Of a DNA stretch of 64,000 bases, positions 1-7,345 are shown piece by piece. Numbering within the stretch: position 1 is the stretch's first letter; each line of letters starts with the position of its first letter. Source of the DNA: Komarekiella delphini-convector SJRDD-AB1. GTDB lineage: Bacteria > Cyanobacteriota > Cyanobacteriia > Cyanobacteriales > Nostocaceae. The notes under the pieces are model-generated. The model was given only the letters and a program-made list of their open reading frames with translations, did no database searches and was not told where the DNA came from. The stretch is taken from contig NZ_VJXY01000014.1 of assembly GCF_014831675.1 (NCBI RefSeq), forward strand, positions 62,001 through 126,000. Reading direction: 5' to 3'. The position numbers and the translations under genes are program-made.

Positions 1-1436
1 AGGAAACAAGTAATAGTATTAATATTAAAGTTGTTCCGTTTATCAAAGTATTCATCATTTCGTAATCTAAAAACTACAGTTTATTTGTTATTTTTGTCAC
101 AAGAGAAAGAGCACATACTTGCTCTTGAAGATAATAACCCTAGTAATAAGATGAGTAAAGCCTAACAATTAAATTTTATAAGTTAATTTGAGATACATAC
201 TATTAACTCAATCAATATTTCCAAAATTATTCTTCATCAAAAGCATTTGACCTTCTCTTTCACTCAAGTTTGCCAAAAACCCCTAAAGAGAACATCTGCT
301 AAAAAATCTGAAATATAGCTTTAGAATCATTCTCATGTTTAACTGTTGACTCCCAGGTTGCAATGATATACGTAGATAGTCATCAATCATTTGAAAGTAG
401 GCAAAGCATAGCTCTAGAGCGAAAGTGATTGATGTAGGTGTCTAGCCAACCACATTAACTAGGGGTTAGGGTTGGTGTACTATTTTCTCATTACCCCTGC
501 ATTTGCACAAATAATATTTGATTCAATACTTGTGCTCTAATTCCCCGTAAAGATACTTTTAATTTTTAGACTATTCTTTCTCCTCCCTCTAACGATACAA
601 TTTCTTTTAATCCCAATGAATCGTTTGTTTCTTTTGCAAATTTCTGGTTGGAAACTTACTCTACTTAGACTTATTATCGTATTCGTGGATTTAGAACTTT
701 GTAGATACTTTCTAGCCCATTACTGTGCTAAAGATTCGACATTGCTCTAATTTCTGATACCTAAAATTGGCTTGAAATTACTGCCGAGCAACTTTTGATA
801 TGCAATTTATATTTATTGGGAAAGCTACTTATAAGAAGTACTACATACCTCAATGTTGTCGGGAGTGTGTTCATTATAGCTATTATTTAAGTGCTTTAAA
901 TAATCTTCATTAAAAGGCTAGATTTTATTAATTTTCTTCCTTTATAAAGTCATTACAAAGAAAGAGATATTTACCTCAACTTCTGCTTAACAATATTGAT
1001 ATATAACAAGATACTGATATCAAAAATTTATTAAACAAAAGATTCAGATATATAAATGCATCAGCTAAATTTAAACAAACTGACCTTTGGAAAAATGTTT
1101 TAAATAATAAAGTGTTTATTTATACTGTAAAAGCAGTGTAGAAATTTGTGGAAAAAGATGGGAACACAGGTACTTCATGAAATTAAGATAAAGTCAACTA
1201 AGGTATGGAATAAGCAGTATAAAATCGGATATTGCTCAAAATACCCAGCTAGTTGCAATCTGATATGATGACTGCGACTCTGCAAAGTTGCGGTATAAAT
1301 TTATTTTAATTTTGAGATAAATACTTACTAAAATGCCTGAAGATTATCTAGGAACATTTCTTCAGGCACTTATTAAAAACCACAAATTGCGATTTGTCCA
1401 AATTATAAATTCATTTCGTGGTTATGATGTGGACAA
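1..1436. other. Long AT-rich stretch without a supportable gene
   Basis: No open frame of coding quality is visible on either strand across about 1.4 kb, and stops are dense in all frames. The composition is clearly AT-rich. No tRNA-like cloverleaf, tandem repeat or terminal inverted repeat was recognised. It could be decayed DNA or the far upstream region of a gene outside the window. The absence of a call rests on reading by eye only. Confidence 0.5.
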
Positions 1437-3080
1437 TTATTCAAATTGAAGTTGGGGCATAAGTTGGAGAGTACCGACACCTAAATCTTTGGGTGAAAGC
1501 GATCGCGCTTCAAATAAGGCCATCATATCTTTCAACTGGGGATTGCCGCGAGAAGCTCCCGTCAGCCCCTTAGCAATAATTAAGCCACAGTATCCCTTAG
1601 TATTTTTACACCGCTGATTCCACTTTTTCCGAGCTTCTACATGAGTTGGCTCGTCATCTAAAAATTCACCGAACAAAAACAATTCATCATTTTGAGTTTG
1701 TAATAAACCTAGATCGTAACGATTGTTATCAAAGGGATCAGCACCGGGATTAAAGCAAATTGCTTTTAGCCCCCCAGCTGCTTCAAGATTTTCAATTACA
1801 GTCTTAGCCTTAGGCCGGGAAGTTTGAATTAAAATTACGGGTAAGCCGTCACCGACTTGTTTGATTTCACCAACTTTATGGCAATTAACTCCCTTATATA
1901 AATACTCCAACATCTCCCATGACACCACACCCAAACTAAGGAATGAATCTTCTGGTATCAAGTCATCTCGTAGTGAGCGGAACGTTGGCGAGTCAGAATC
2001 CTCAATTTCCTGAGCTTCGACACCAAAGCCAGCCATTTCCTCTAGTTCTGCTGCCATTTGCGGCATGGTAGAGACAGTAATAGATACTGATTTAGTTGAT
2101 TCTTCTGACTGCGGGATAGAAATGCGATAGCGACGGCTAAGGGTGGGAAAGCTAGCTCCATGAAGCTGACGACGATGATCGCGAATAAAGCGGCTTAAGC
2201 TTTCTAAAGCAACTAAAACTACAAGTGCTTCTTCGTCATACAAAACAGACCGTAGTCCTTCTAAGGGATGAATATTGCCGAATGTAGGGTCAATTTCTGA
2301 TAATGGCAAATCTGCTAAATCACCAATTTCATCTTCATCTTCCTCAGTATCGTCAGCCTGCTCAAAAGTCAGAAACAAGCAATCTTGCTTGAGAAAAGCT
2401 TCTTCCAAACGCTGGGTTGATTCGTCATCCTTTAAAACTGCTGCGCGAAAACGCTTTAGCGAATCTTCGGAGCGATAAAACAAAATGCCATATTCCATCC
2501 CCAGCATTCCCATCACTGAGGCGTAAAGTGTACCAACATCCCACTTATTGATCTCAATTGACAAGATTTGCTGTTCTTCTAAAAATTCCCAAGGAGCTGC
2601 TTGCCAAATTGCAAAAGCTTTGTCTTGCAAAATCTGTGCATACTGTGGAGGCAAATCGGGTATTTGGCTATCGAGGATATCCGAAAACCCACGAAACAGT
2701 TCATCAATCAAAGGTAATTCGGGTGCGTAGTCAATGGCGATATCCAAATCTTGTAGTACCCCGCGCAGGTAAAATTGGATCTCGCGGTCTCGCACGACGA
2801 TTCTTTGGGGTCTAGCGGGTTTGGCTGGACTGTGGGGATGCTCCATTGCTCGCATTAAAGTGCGAACAATTGCTTCTGGGCCAATGTCTGGCGCTATCAC
2901 GTCCATTCCTCGGACAATACCTTGTGAGCCATCCACCCAAAGAATGCATTCGCCATTTGCCTCCGAGTCTCTCGGTTGGGTTGGTGATGATGATAACGGA
3001 CGGCGATCGCCCTCCCACACAGAAGGAATTTGAGTTAGTTTCTTCAACCGACGACTGGTAGAGCGATTAAAACTTGTCAT
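1437..3080 (-). CDS. Conserved cyanobacterial hypothetical protein, 547 aa
   Basis: This is a long uninterrupted frame with normal codon use, so it is a real gene, but I do not recognise a characterised function. The N-terminus is basic (residues 1-35), followed by a segment with a WVDGSQGIVRG motif and a central acidic stretch (around 240-260, rich in D and E). There are no convincing membrane segments or signal peptide, so a soluble cytoplasmic protein is expected. I recall similar proteins as single-copy unknowns (DUF6930-like) in filamentous cyanobacteria, but that link is from memory. It is transcribed away from the downstream iscA-like gene, with about 310 bp between the two starts. Confidence 0.8.
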   Translation of the reverse strand: MTSFNRSTSRRLKKLTQIPSVWEGDRRPLSSSPTQPRDSEANGECILWVDGSQGIVRGMDVIAPDIGPEAIVRTLMRAMEHPHSPAKPARPQRIVVRDREIQFYLRGVLQDLDIAIDYAPELPLIDELFRGFSDILDSQIPDLPPQYAQILQDKAFAIWQAAPWEFLEEQQILSIEINKWDVGTLYASVMGMLGMEYGILFYRSEDSLKRFRAAVLKDDESTQRLEEAFLKQDCLFLTFEQADDTEEDEDEIGDLADLPLSEIDPTFGNIHPLEGLRSVLYDEEALVVLVALESLSRFIRDHRRQLHGASFPTLSRRYRISIPQSEESTKSVSITVSTMPQMAAELEEMAGFGVEAQEIEDSDSPTFRSLRDDLIPEDSFLSLGVVSWEMLEYLYKGVNCHKVGEIKQVGDGLPVILIQTSRPKAKTVIENLEAAGGLKAICFNPGADPFDNNRYDLGLLQTQNDELFLFGEFLDDEPTHVEARKKWNQRCKNTKGYCGLIIAKGLTGASRGNPQLKDMMALFEARSLSPKDLGVGTLQLMPQLQFE

Positions 3081-3392
3081 AGAGTAAGTTAATCAAAAGA
3101 AGCAATATGTTCGTAAACTTTGGGGGAATGGCTAGCCTCGGATGAAATTTTCCTGGCTGCTCCTGAAGGGTGGTTGCTGCTCAGGTTGCTGCGAGGCTGT
3201 GAACTCCGAAAATACCGAATCTCTCAATTCTAGAATAAAAATCTTTGGCTGCTTTTGACGGAGTGTTTACAATTTGGTATCTAGCGCTGTCAATACCGCT
3301 AGAATGAATACAAAAACATCAAAAGCAACCCAGAGGCAATCAAAAGCCTACAAAGGTTACTCATTAGACCACTTAAGGAGTTGAAAAAGCAG
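3081..3392. other. Intergenic region between divergent genes
   Basis: About 310 bp separates the start of the 547-aa gene on the minus strand from the Fe-S protein gene on the plus strand, so promoters for both must lie here. An AAGGAG Shine-Dalgarno-like sequence sits at 3375-3380. No clear operator palindrome was found. Confidence 0.4.
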
Positions 3393-3749
3393 ATGATACA
3401 AGCAACTCAGCCTCAACAACGCGGAATTCAGTTGAGCGAAGCAGCATTGCGCCAGGTAAAGTCACTCCAAGACAGGCAAGGCAAAGACCTCTGCTTACGG
3501 GTAGGAGTGCGTCAAGGTGGCTGCTCTGGGATGTCTTACATGATGGACTTTGAAGACGCCAGCAGGATCACCCCTCAGGATGAAGTTTTTGACTATGAGG
3601 GTTTCAAAATTATTTGCGATCGCAAAAGTTTATTATATCTTTATGGCTTAATGCTTGATTATAGCGATGCCATGATTGGAGGCGGCTTTCAATTTACTAA
3701 CCCCAATGCCAACCAAACTTGCGGTTGCGGTAAGTCGTTTGGTGTGTAA
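3393..3749 (+). CDS. A-type Fe-S cluster carrier protein (IscA/SufA/HesB family)
   Basis: The protein is a small scaffold or carrier of the HesB/IscA family that receives [2Fe-2S] or [4Fe-4S] clusters from the Suf machinery and hands them to apo-proteins. Counting from the ATG at 3393 it is 118 aa and carries the three family cysteines, C44 in GGCSG and C110/C112 in the C-terminal TCGCG motif. I prefer the ATG at 3393 to the in-frame TTG at 3381, because the AAGGAG at 3375-3380 touches the TTG but lies 12 bases before the ATG. The suf operon is about 13 kb away in this window, so the gene is functionally but not transcriptionally linked to it. Whether it is the SufA or IscA orthologue cannot be decided by eye. 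Confidence 0.93.
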   Translation: MIQATQPQQRGIQLSEAALRQVKSLQDRQGKDLCLRVGVRQGGCSGMSYMMDFEDASRITPQDEVFDYEGFKIICDRKSLLYLYGLMLDYSDAMIGGGFQFTNPNANQTCGCGKSFGV

Positions 3750-3751
3750 TA

Positions 3752-3925
3752 TTGTCATTTGTCCTTTGTCCTTTGTCATCTCTTACAAAGTTGAGCCAGT
3801 CGCTTGGGCGGGTTAAGAGACTTGTGCATTAGCGTAGCGATAGCGACGCAGGAGCGTCACTGGCGTCTGAGCGTCGGCTTCCGGCGAGCAGACTTTGCGC
3901 TTTTTTGTTTGTGTTTGGCTCATGA
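3752..3925. repeat. STRR (TTTGTCC/CATTTGT units) followed by GC-rich dispersed repeat
   Basis: Tandem TTTGTC-type heptamers at about 3754-3783 are followed by a GC-rich block (about 3825-3900) with GCGTAGCGATAGCGACGC-like sequence. Both are of the kind scattered through Nostocales genomes. The block fills most of the gap before the next gene. Confidence 0.6.
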
Positions 3926-3956
3926 CCAAGGACTAATAACTAATGACTAATTTAGT

Positions 3957-4379
3957 ATGACTCAAACAGTTGAATCCTTGTTTGATACAGGTTTGGAACG
4001 TTATAAAGCTGGAGAAGCAGCAGATTCTTTAATTCCTGTATTTAAAGAAGTGTGCGATCGCGCTCCTAAAACTAGTTCGGCTTGGATTTGTTTGGCGTGG
4101 TTATATCTACTCGATAACAAACCCAGCTTGGCTCACAAAGCAGCACAGAAAGCAGTAAAGTTAAATCCACAAGACCCACAAGCCAGAATTAATCTGGCTC
4201 TAGCAATGCTGGAAACAGGACAAAAAGGGTTGCGGGAACATATTGATTTTGCACAACAGTTAATTTTTGTCAACCCAGAATGGCAGGATGAAATCAAAAA
4301 CAGTATTGAAGATGGTTTAAGTAGAAAACCAGATTGGCAGAGTTTGGCAAAAGTCAAAAAGTGGCTATTTGAAGAATAA
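3957..4379 (+). CDS. Small TPR-repeat protein, 140 aa
   Basis: This is a soluble protein made of about two to three tetratricopeptide repeats, seen as alternating helix patterns such as SSAWICLAWLYLLDNKPSLA and the HKAAQKAVKLNPQDP repeat end. TPR proteins mediate protein-protein contacts, and the partner is not evident here. There is no signal peptide or membrane segment. The C-terminal third (about 95-140) is not TPR-like and ends in VKKWLFEE. The ATG follows an STRR-type spacer and no strong ribosome binding site is visible. A hairpin terminator follows at 4392-4440. Similar short TPR proteins are widely conserved in cyanobacteria with unknown role. Confidence 0.85.
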   Translation: MTQTVESLFDTGLERYKAGEAADSLIPVFKEVCDRAPKTSSAWICLAWLYLLDNKPSLAHKAAQKAVKLNPQDPQARINLALAMLETGQKGLREHIDFAQQLIFVNPEWQDEIKNSIEDGLSRKPDWQSLAKVKKWLFEE

Positions 4380-4391
4380 TTAAGAATTAGG

Positions 4392-4440
4392 AATAGGGAA
4401 CTAGAATTATGCTCTATTTCCCTATTTTTTATTGCCCACT
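4392..4440 (+). terminator. Rho-independent terminator after the TPR gene
   Basis: Arms AATAGGGAA (4392-4400) and TTCCCTATT (4428-4436) are perfectly complementary and run into a T-rich tract. The hairpin begins 12 bases after the TPR stop codon. The loop of 27 bases is long. Confidence 0.6.
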
Positions 4441-4463
4441 GTAATTTTTTATGCAAGTTAAAA

Positions 4464-4709
4464 ATGAAAGATAAATTGTTAAACTGGCTAAACTTGGTCT
4501 TAGTTGCAGATGTTTTTCTAGTTTTGTTTGGTTTTGGCTGGTTGGCGATCGCAGCAATTGGTAATGCAGCCGGAATCAATCTAGGTCTAGATTTATGGCA
4601 CAAACTCTGGCAACCTGTATTTAACCCAGCTATTGGTATCCTGATGGGTGGTGCTATTCTCAGCGGTATTATCAGTTGGGTTTCCAGAAAATTTCTCTCT
4701 AATCAATAG
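4464..4709 (+). CDS. Small two-helix membrane protein, 81 aa
   Basis: The protein has two hydrophobic segments, about residues 9-33 (LNLVLVADVFLVLFGFGWLA region) and 52-72 (FNPAIGILMGGAILSGIISW). It should be a small integral membrane protein with both termini on the same side. I recognise no family beyond conserved cyanobacterial hypothetical. It starts with ATG about 85 bp downstream of the TPR gene, beyond that gene's hairpin, so separate transcription is likely. Convergent with the epimerase gene, it is separated from it by a 31-bp inverted repeat. Confidence 0.72.
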   Translation: MKDKLLNWLNLVLVADVFLVLFGFGWLAIAAIGNAAGINLGLDLWHKLWQPVFNPAIGILMGGAILSGIISWVSRKFLSNQ

Positions 4710-4739
4710 TCAACAGTGAAAAACTCTTAGACTGTTGAC
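4709..4739. repeat. Inverted repeat between convergent genes
   Basis: GTCAACAGT (4709-4717) and ACTGTTGAC (4731-4739) form perfect 9-bp arms around a 13-base loop. The arms use the CAACAGT unit common in Nostoc STRRs. It overlaps the stop of the small membrane gene and may act as a weak bidirectional terminator. Confidence 0.5.
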
Positions 4740-4754
4740 TGTGAACTATTAACT

Positions 4755-5675
4755 CTATTTAACAATTTCTGCCAGTGCAGGTTGCAAATTTGGATACTGG
4801 TATTTAAATCCACTGTTTAAAGTGCGTTTTGGCAGAACTTTTTGACCTTCTAAAACTACTATTGCTCCATCTCCCAAAAGTGCCTCAATAGCAAAGCTTG
4901 GGACGGGCAACCAAGAAGGACGATTAATCACTTGCCCCAACGTTTGGCTTAAATCTTTCATCCGAACAGGGTTAGGAGCAGTAGCATTATATACGCCTTC
5001 CATTTCGGATTTAGTTAAAGCTTGCAGAATTAAGCTAACTATATCGTCTATGTGAATCCATGAGAACCATTGCTGACCACTGCCAATAGGGCCACCGGCA
5101 AATAGTTTGAAAGGCGTAATCATTTTGCCCAAAGCACCACCATTGCCTAGGACAATACCAAAACGTAGAATTACTAGTCTTACACCAGATTCTTTAACTT
5201 TTTGCGCTTCTGCTTCCCAAGCTTGGCAGACTTGAGCAAGAAAATCGTTACCAGAAATACTAGTTTCCTCAAAGGTTGCGCTTTCACTAGTGCCATAGTA
5301 GCCAATGGCCGAAGCGTTGACTAACACTCTAGGCTTGGGATTGGCATTAGCTATTGCTTCTACTATTTTTTGTGTACCTAGTTTGCGGCTATTGAGGATT
5401 GCCTGTTTACGTTCTGGTGTCCAGCGTCCTTCTCCGATGGGTTCTCCTGCTAGATTCACTACACCATCACAACCAGCGATTGCACTTTGCCAAGTACCAG
5501 ATGCAGTTGATGTGTAAGCAACAATTTCTAAATTAGGAAATGCATCAGATGGAAAAACTTTGTGGGCAAAGGCAGTGTTCCGAGTTAACACGAGTATTTG
5601 ATGACCTTCCCCGTGGAGTCGTTGTACTAAATGACTACCAACAAATCCTGTCGCTCCAGTAATTGCTACTTTCAT
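4755..5675 (-). CDS. TIGR01777-family NAD(P)-dependent epimerase (SDR superfamily)
   Basis: This is an extended short-chain dehydrogenase with the Rossmann glycine motif GATGFVGSH at residues 7-15 and the catalytic-type YYGTS pattern (the Y of the YxxxK region in this subfamily is followed by a divergent segment). Its 306 aa match TIGR01777 proteins (YfcH-like). Cyanobacterial members have been described as thylakoid-associated, SulA-like proteins, but the substrate is unknown and I assign no reaction. The start at 5675 is supported by AAAGGTG about 7 bases upstream and by the Rossmann motif beginning only six residues in. It is convergent with the small membrane protein gene. Confidence 0.88.
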   Translation of the reverse strand: MKVAITGATGFVGSHLVQRLHGEGHQILVLTRNTAFAHKVFPSDAFPNLEIVAYTSTASGTWQSAIAGCDGVVNLAGEPIGEGRWTPERKQAILNSRKLGTQKIVEAIANANPKPRVLVNASAIGYYGTSESATFEETSISGNDFLAQVCQAWEAEAQKVKESGVRLVILRFGIVLGNGGALGKMITPFKLFAGGPIGSGQQWFSWIHIDDIVSLILQALTKSEMEGVYNATAPNPVRMKDLSQTLGQVINRPSWLPVPSFAIEALLGDGAIVVLEGQKVLPKRTLNSGFKYQYPNLQPALAEIVK

Positions 5676-6166
5676 AATGCACCTTTGCCCAAACCATTAT
5701 TGTACTAGCTATTTCGCGTTATTTGTTAGTGATTAAATCTACGATGCTAAATTTTGTAATCGGCGGAATTCTAGACTGCGCTGTAGTTTACTACAATAAC
5801 GGAAAAAGTCTCAGCGGATAGACAGACTTTGGTAAAAGCGTAACTTTAAAGTTAATTATTACTTCGATGCAACTAGCCAAGCGATTATTACCGAGCTAGT
5901 TAACAATAAGATTGGCAGACTGATAATTAGCTGCAATTTTCAGTTTCAGACAGTATTAATCTAGATGCTGTTAAAACCAGAAATTCGCTACCATCTACTA
6001 TCATAAACTGGAAGACTTAACTGAGTTACAAGGCTCAACTATCTGACATTAAAGTAGTTTAGCTAGTCAGAGTAAAAGCTGACAAAATGAAGTAGTTAAT
6101 TATATCTATCTTCTTTTTCACGAACTATTATACGATGGACGGAGTGTTGCATGGTGTGGGGCTTTT
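5676..6166. other. Intergenic region, 491 bp, nothing recognised
   Basis: The region lies between divergent starts. It has no coding frame and no repeat I can identify. It should hold promoters for the epimerase and for the 115-aa gene, but no operator-like palindrome was seen. Confidence 0.4.
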
Positions 6167-6514
6167 ATGGCTCGCTATACTTGTTCATTTATTGTTTCTG
6201 TTCCGGTTAACCATCTCCAGCCGTTACTTGTAGAACTTTTACAGGACTGTGAGTTTGATATTCAATACTACACGGGCGATTATATTATGGCTCGTGAGAT
6301 TCCTGGTAGCGTTTCCTTTTCCAAGTTAGTCAAAGTGGAAGTACTAGTTGATAAATCAACCGCTACTGAAACCGAAACTCGGATGAGTATTGTGATTAAA
6401 AACGAGGAACTGCCACTCCAACTAGATAATCACTGCCGACAAATGTTTGAATTTGTCAAACAGGCGATTGAAAATAGCCGTCATTGGCATTTGATTGAAA
6501 GTCTGGCAGGATAA
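6167..6514 (+). CDS. Conserved hypothetical protein, 115 aa
   Basis: A compact soluble protein starting MARYTCSFIVSVPVNHLQPLL. It has no signal peptide or membrane segment. Alternating hydrophobic pattern suggests a small alpha/beta fold, and the DYIMAREIPGSVSFSKLVKVEVLVDK stretch resembles paired beta strands. I do not recognise a named family, but proteins like this recur in filamentous cyanobacteria. The ATG at 6167 is preceded by GTGGGG about 7 bases upstream, a weak ribosome binding site. A HIP1-containing hairpin follows the stop. Confidence 0.72.
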   Translation: MARYTCSFIVSVPVNHLQPLLVELLQDCEFDIQYYTGDYIMAREIPGSVSFSKLVKVEVLVDKSTATETETRMSIVIKNEELPLQLDNHCRQMFEFVKQAIENSRHWHLIESLAG

Positions 6515-6542
6515 TTACAATAACTATTAATGCTTACGGTAA

Positions 6543-6589
6543 AGGCGATCGCGGCAGCTAATGTCTAAAACTAGCCGCTGCGATCGCCT
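6543..6589. terminator. Hairpin with HIP1 arms between convergent genes
   Basis: AGGCGATCGC (6543-6552) and GCGATCGCCT (6580-6589) form perfect 10-bp arms, extended by partly pairing GCAGCTA/TAGCCGC inner bases. It lies between convergent genes ending at 6514 and 6624, so it could end transcription from both sides, though there is no strong T run. Confidence 0.5.
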
Positions 6590-6623
6590 CAACTCAGCAT
6601 CAAAAAATTTAGGTATGTTGTCG

Positions 6624-7124
6624 TCAGTCCTCTATATCCTCAGTCATACCAGGGTTTATTAATGTAATGTCATATTCACTAGAATCAGTTTGCCCCGAAC
6701 GCTGAGTATTTTTTAGCAAGTAATAAATAGCACGTACTTGGGGGCCAAAAACGATTTCGTCTTCATTTTTGAGATCGTGATTAGGCATCTTGCGCCCGTT
6801 AATCATCAAACCGTTAGAACTAGGTTTTCCTTTAGCATCGCCATCTACAATCCTGTAATAATAGTTAGGACTATTATGCTCTCTTGGCAATCTTACCAAT
6901 GTAGCATGACGGCGGGAGACAAACTGCGACATCAAACGGATGTTGCACTCACGATCTCTACCGATAGAATAGACGGACTGCTCTAGAGAAAATTCCTTGC
7001 GACCTTGATCATCTTCAATAATCAGTAGATGGCTTTCATTGGTTTCTGCTGCCATTGACAAATCGTTGCTAAAATCGGTTGAACTGTGAGTAATCAAGAT
7101 TTGTTTAGTATAGTTTCCTACCAT
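6624..7124 (-). CDS. FHA-domain protein, 166 aa
   Basis: A forkhead-associated domain covers about residues 45-125. Visible signature elements are SIGRDRECNI (the conserved GR before strand 4), the FVSRRHATL motif (S and H of the phosphothreonine pocket) and SNGLMINGRK (the NG turn). FHA domains bind phosphothreonine peptides, so the protein probably reads out Ser/Thr kinase signalling, but no kinase gene is nearby. There are no membrane segments. An alternative start, ATG at 7055 (MAAETNES), would remove a 23-residue N-terminus that is not part of the domain. Neither start has a strong ribosome binding site. Confidence 0.88.
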   Translation of the reverse strand: MVGNYTKQILITHSSTDFSNDLSMAAETNESHLLIIEDDQGRKEFSLEQSVYSIGRDRECNIRLMSQFVSRRHATLVRLPREHNSPNYYYRIVDGDAKGKPSSNGLMINGRKMPNHDLKNEDEIVFGPQVRAIYYLLKNTQRSGQTDSSEYDITLINPGMTEDIED

Positions 7125-7345
7125 TCTCGCGCACTATAGTCTGTGGTACTAATCTAAATAAGCCTTGAAATTGCATATTACCTTGAAAGAGTAGAGCAAC
7201 TATGTTCTACTCCAGTGGCTACGATATCTCTAGGAGGAGTCTCAACAGGTTTTGTGAGATGCTTAACACCTAACGAGGGACTCAGCTTAACCTGTAAATG
7301 GAAATAACTAAAAAATTTTGGGAATCTTACCTCCAAGAGCATATT

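Noticed and set aside
617-720. Possible transposase-like remnant in the first intergenic stretch
   Set aside because: A frame reads ESFVSFANFWLETYST before a stop and TYYRIRGFRTL after it, but the segment is too short and AT-rich to support a call.
4133-4603. 156-aa minus-strand frame across the TPR and small membrane genes
   Set aside because: It overlaps two better genes and crosses the terminator hairpin.
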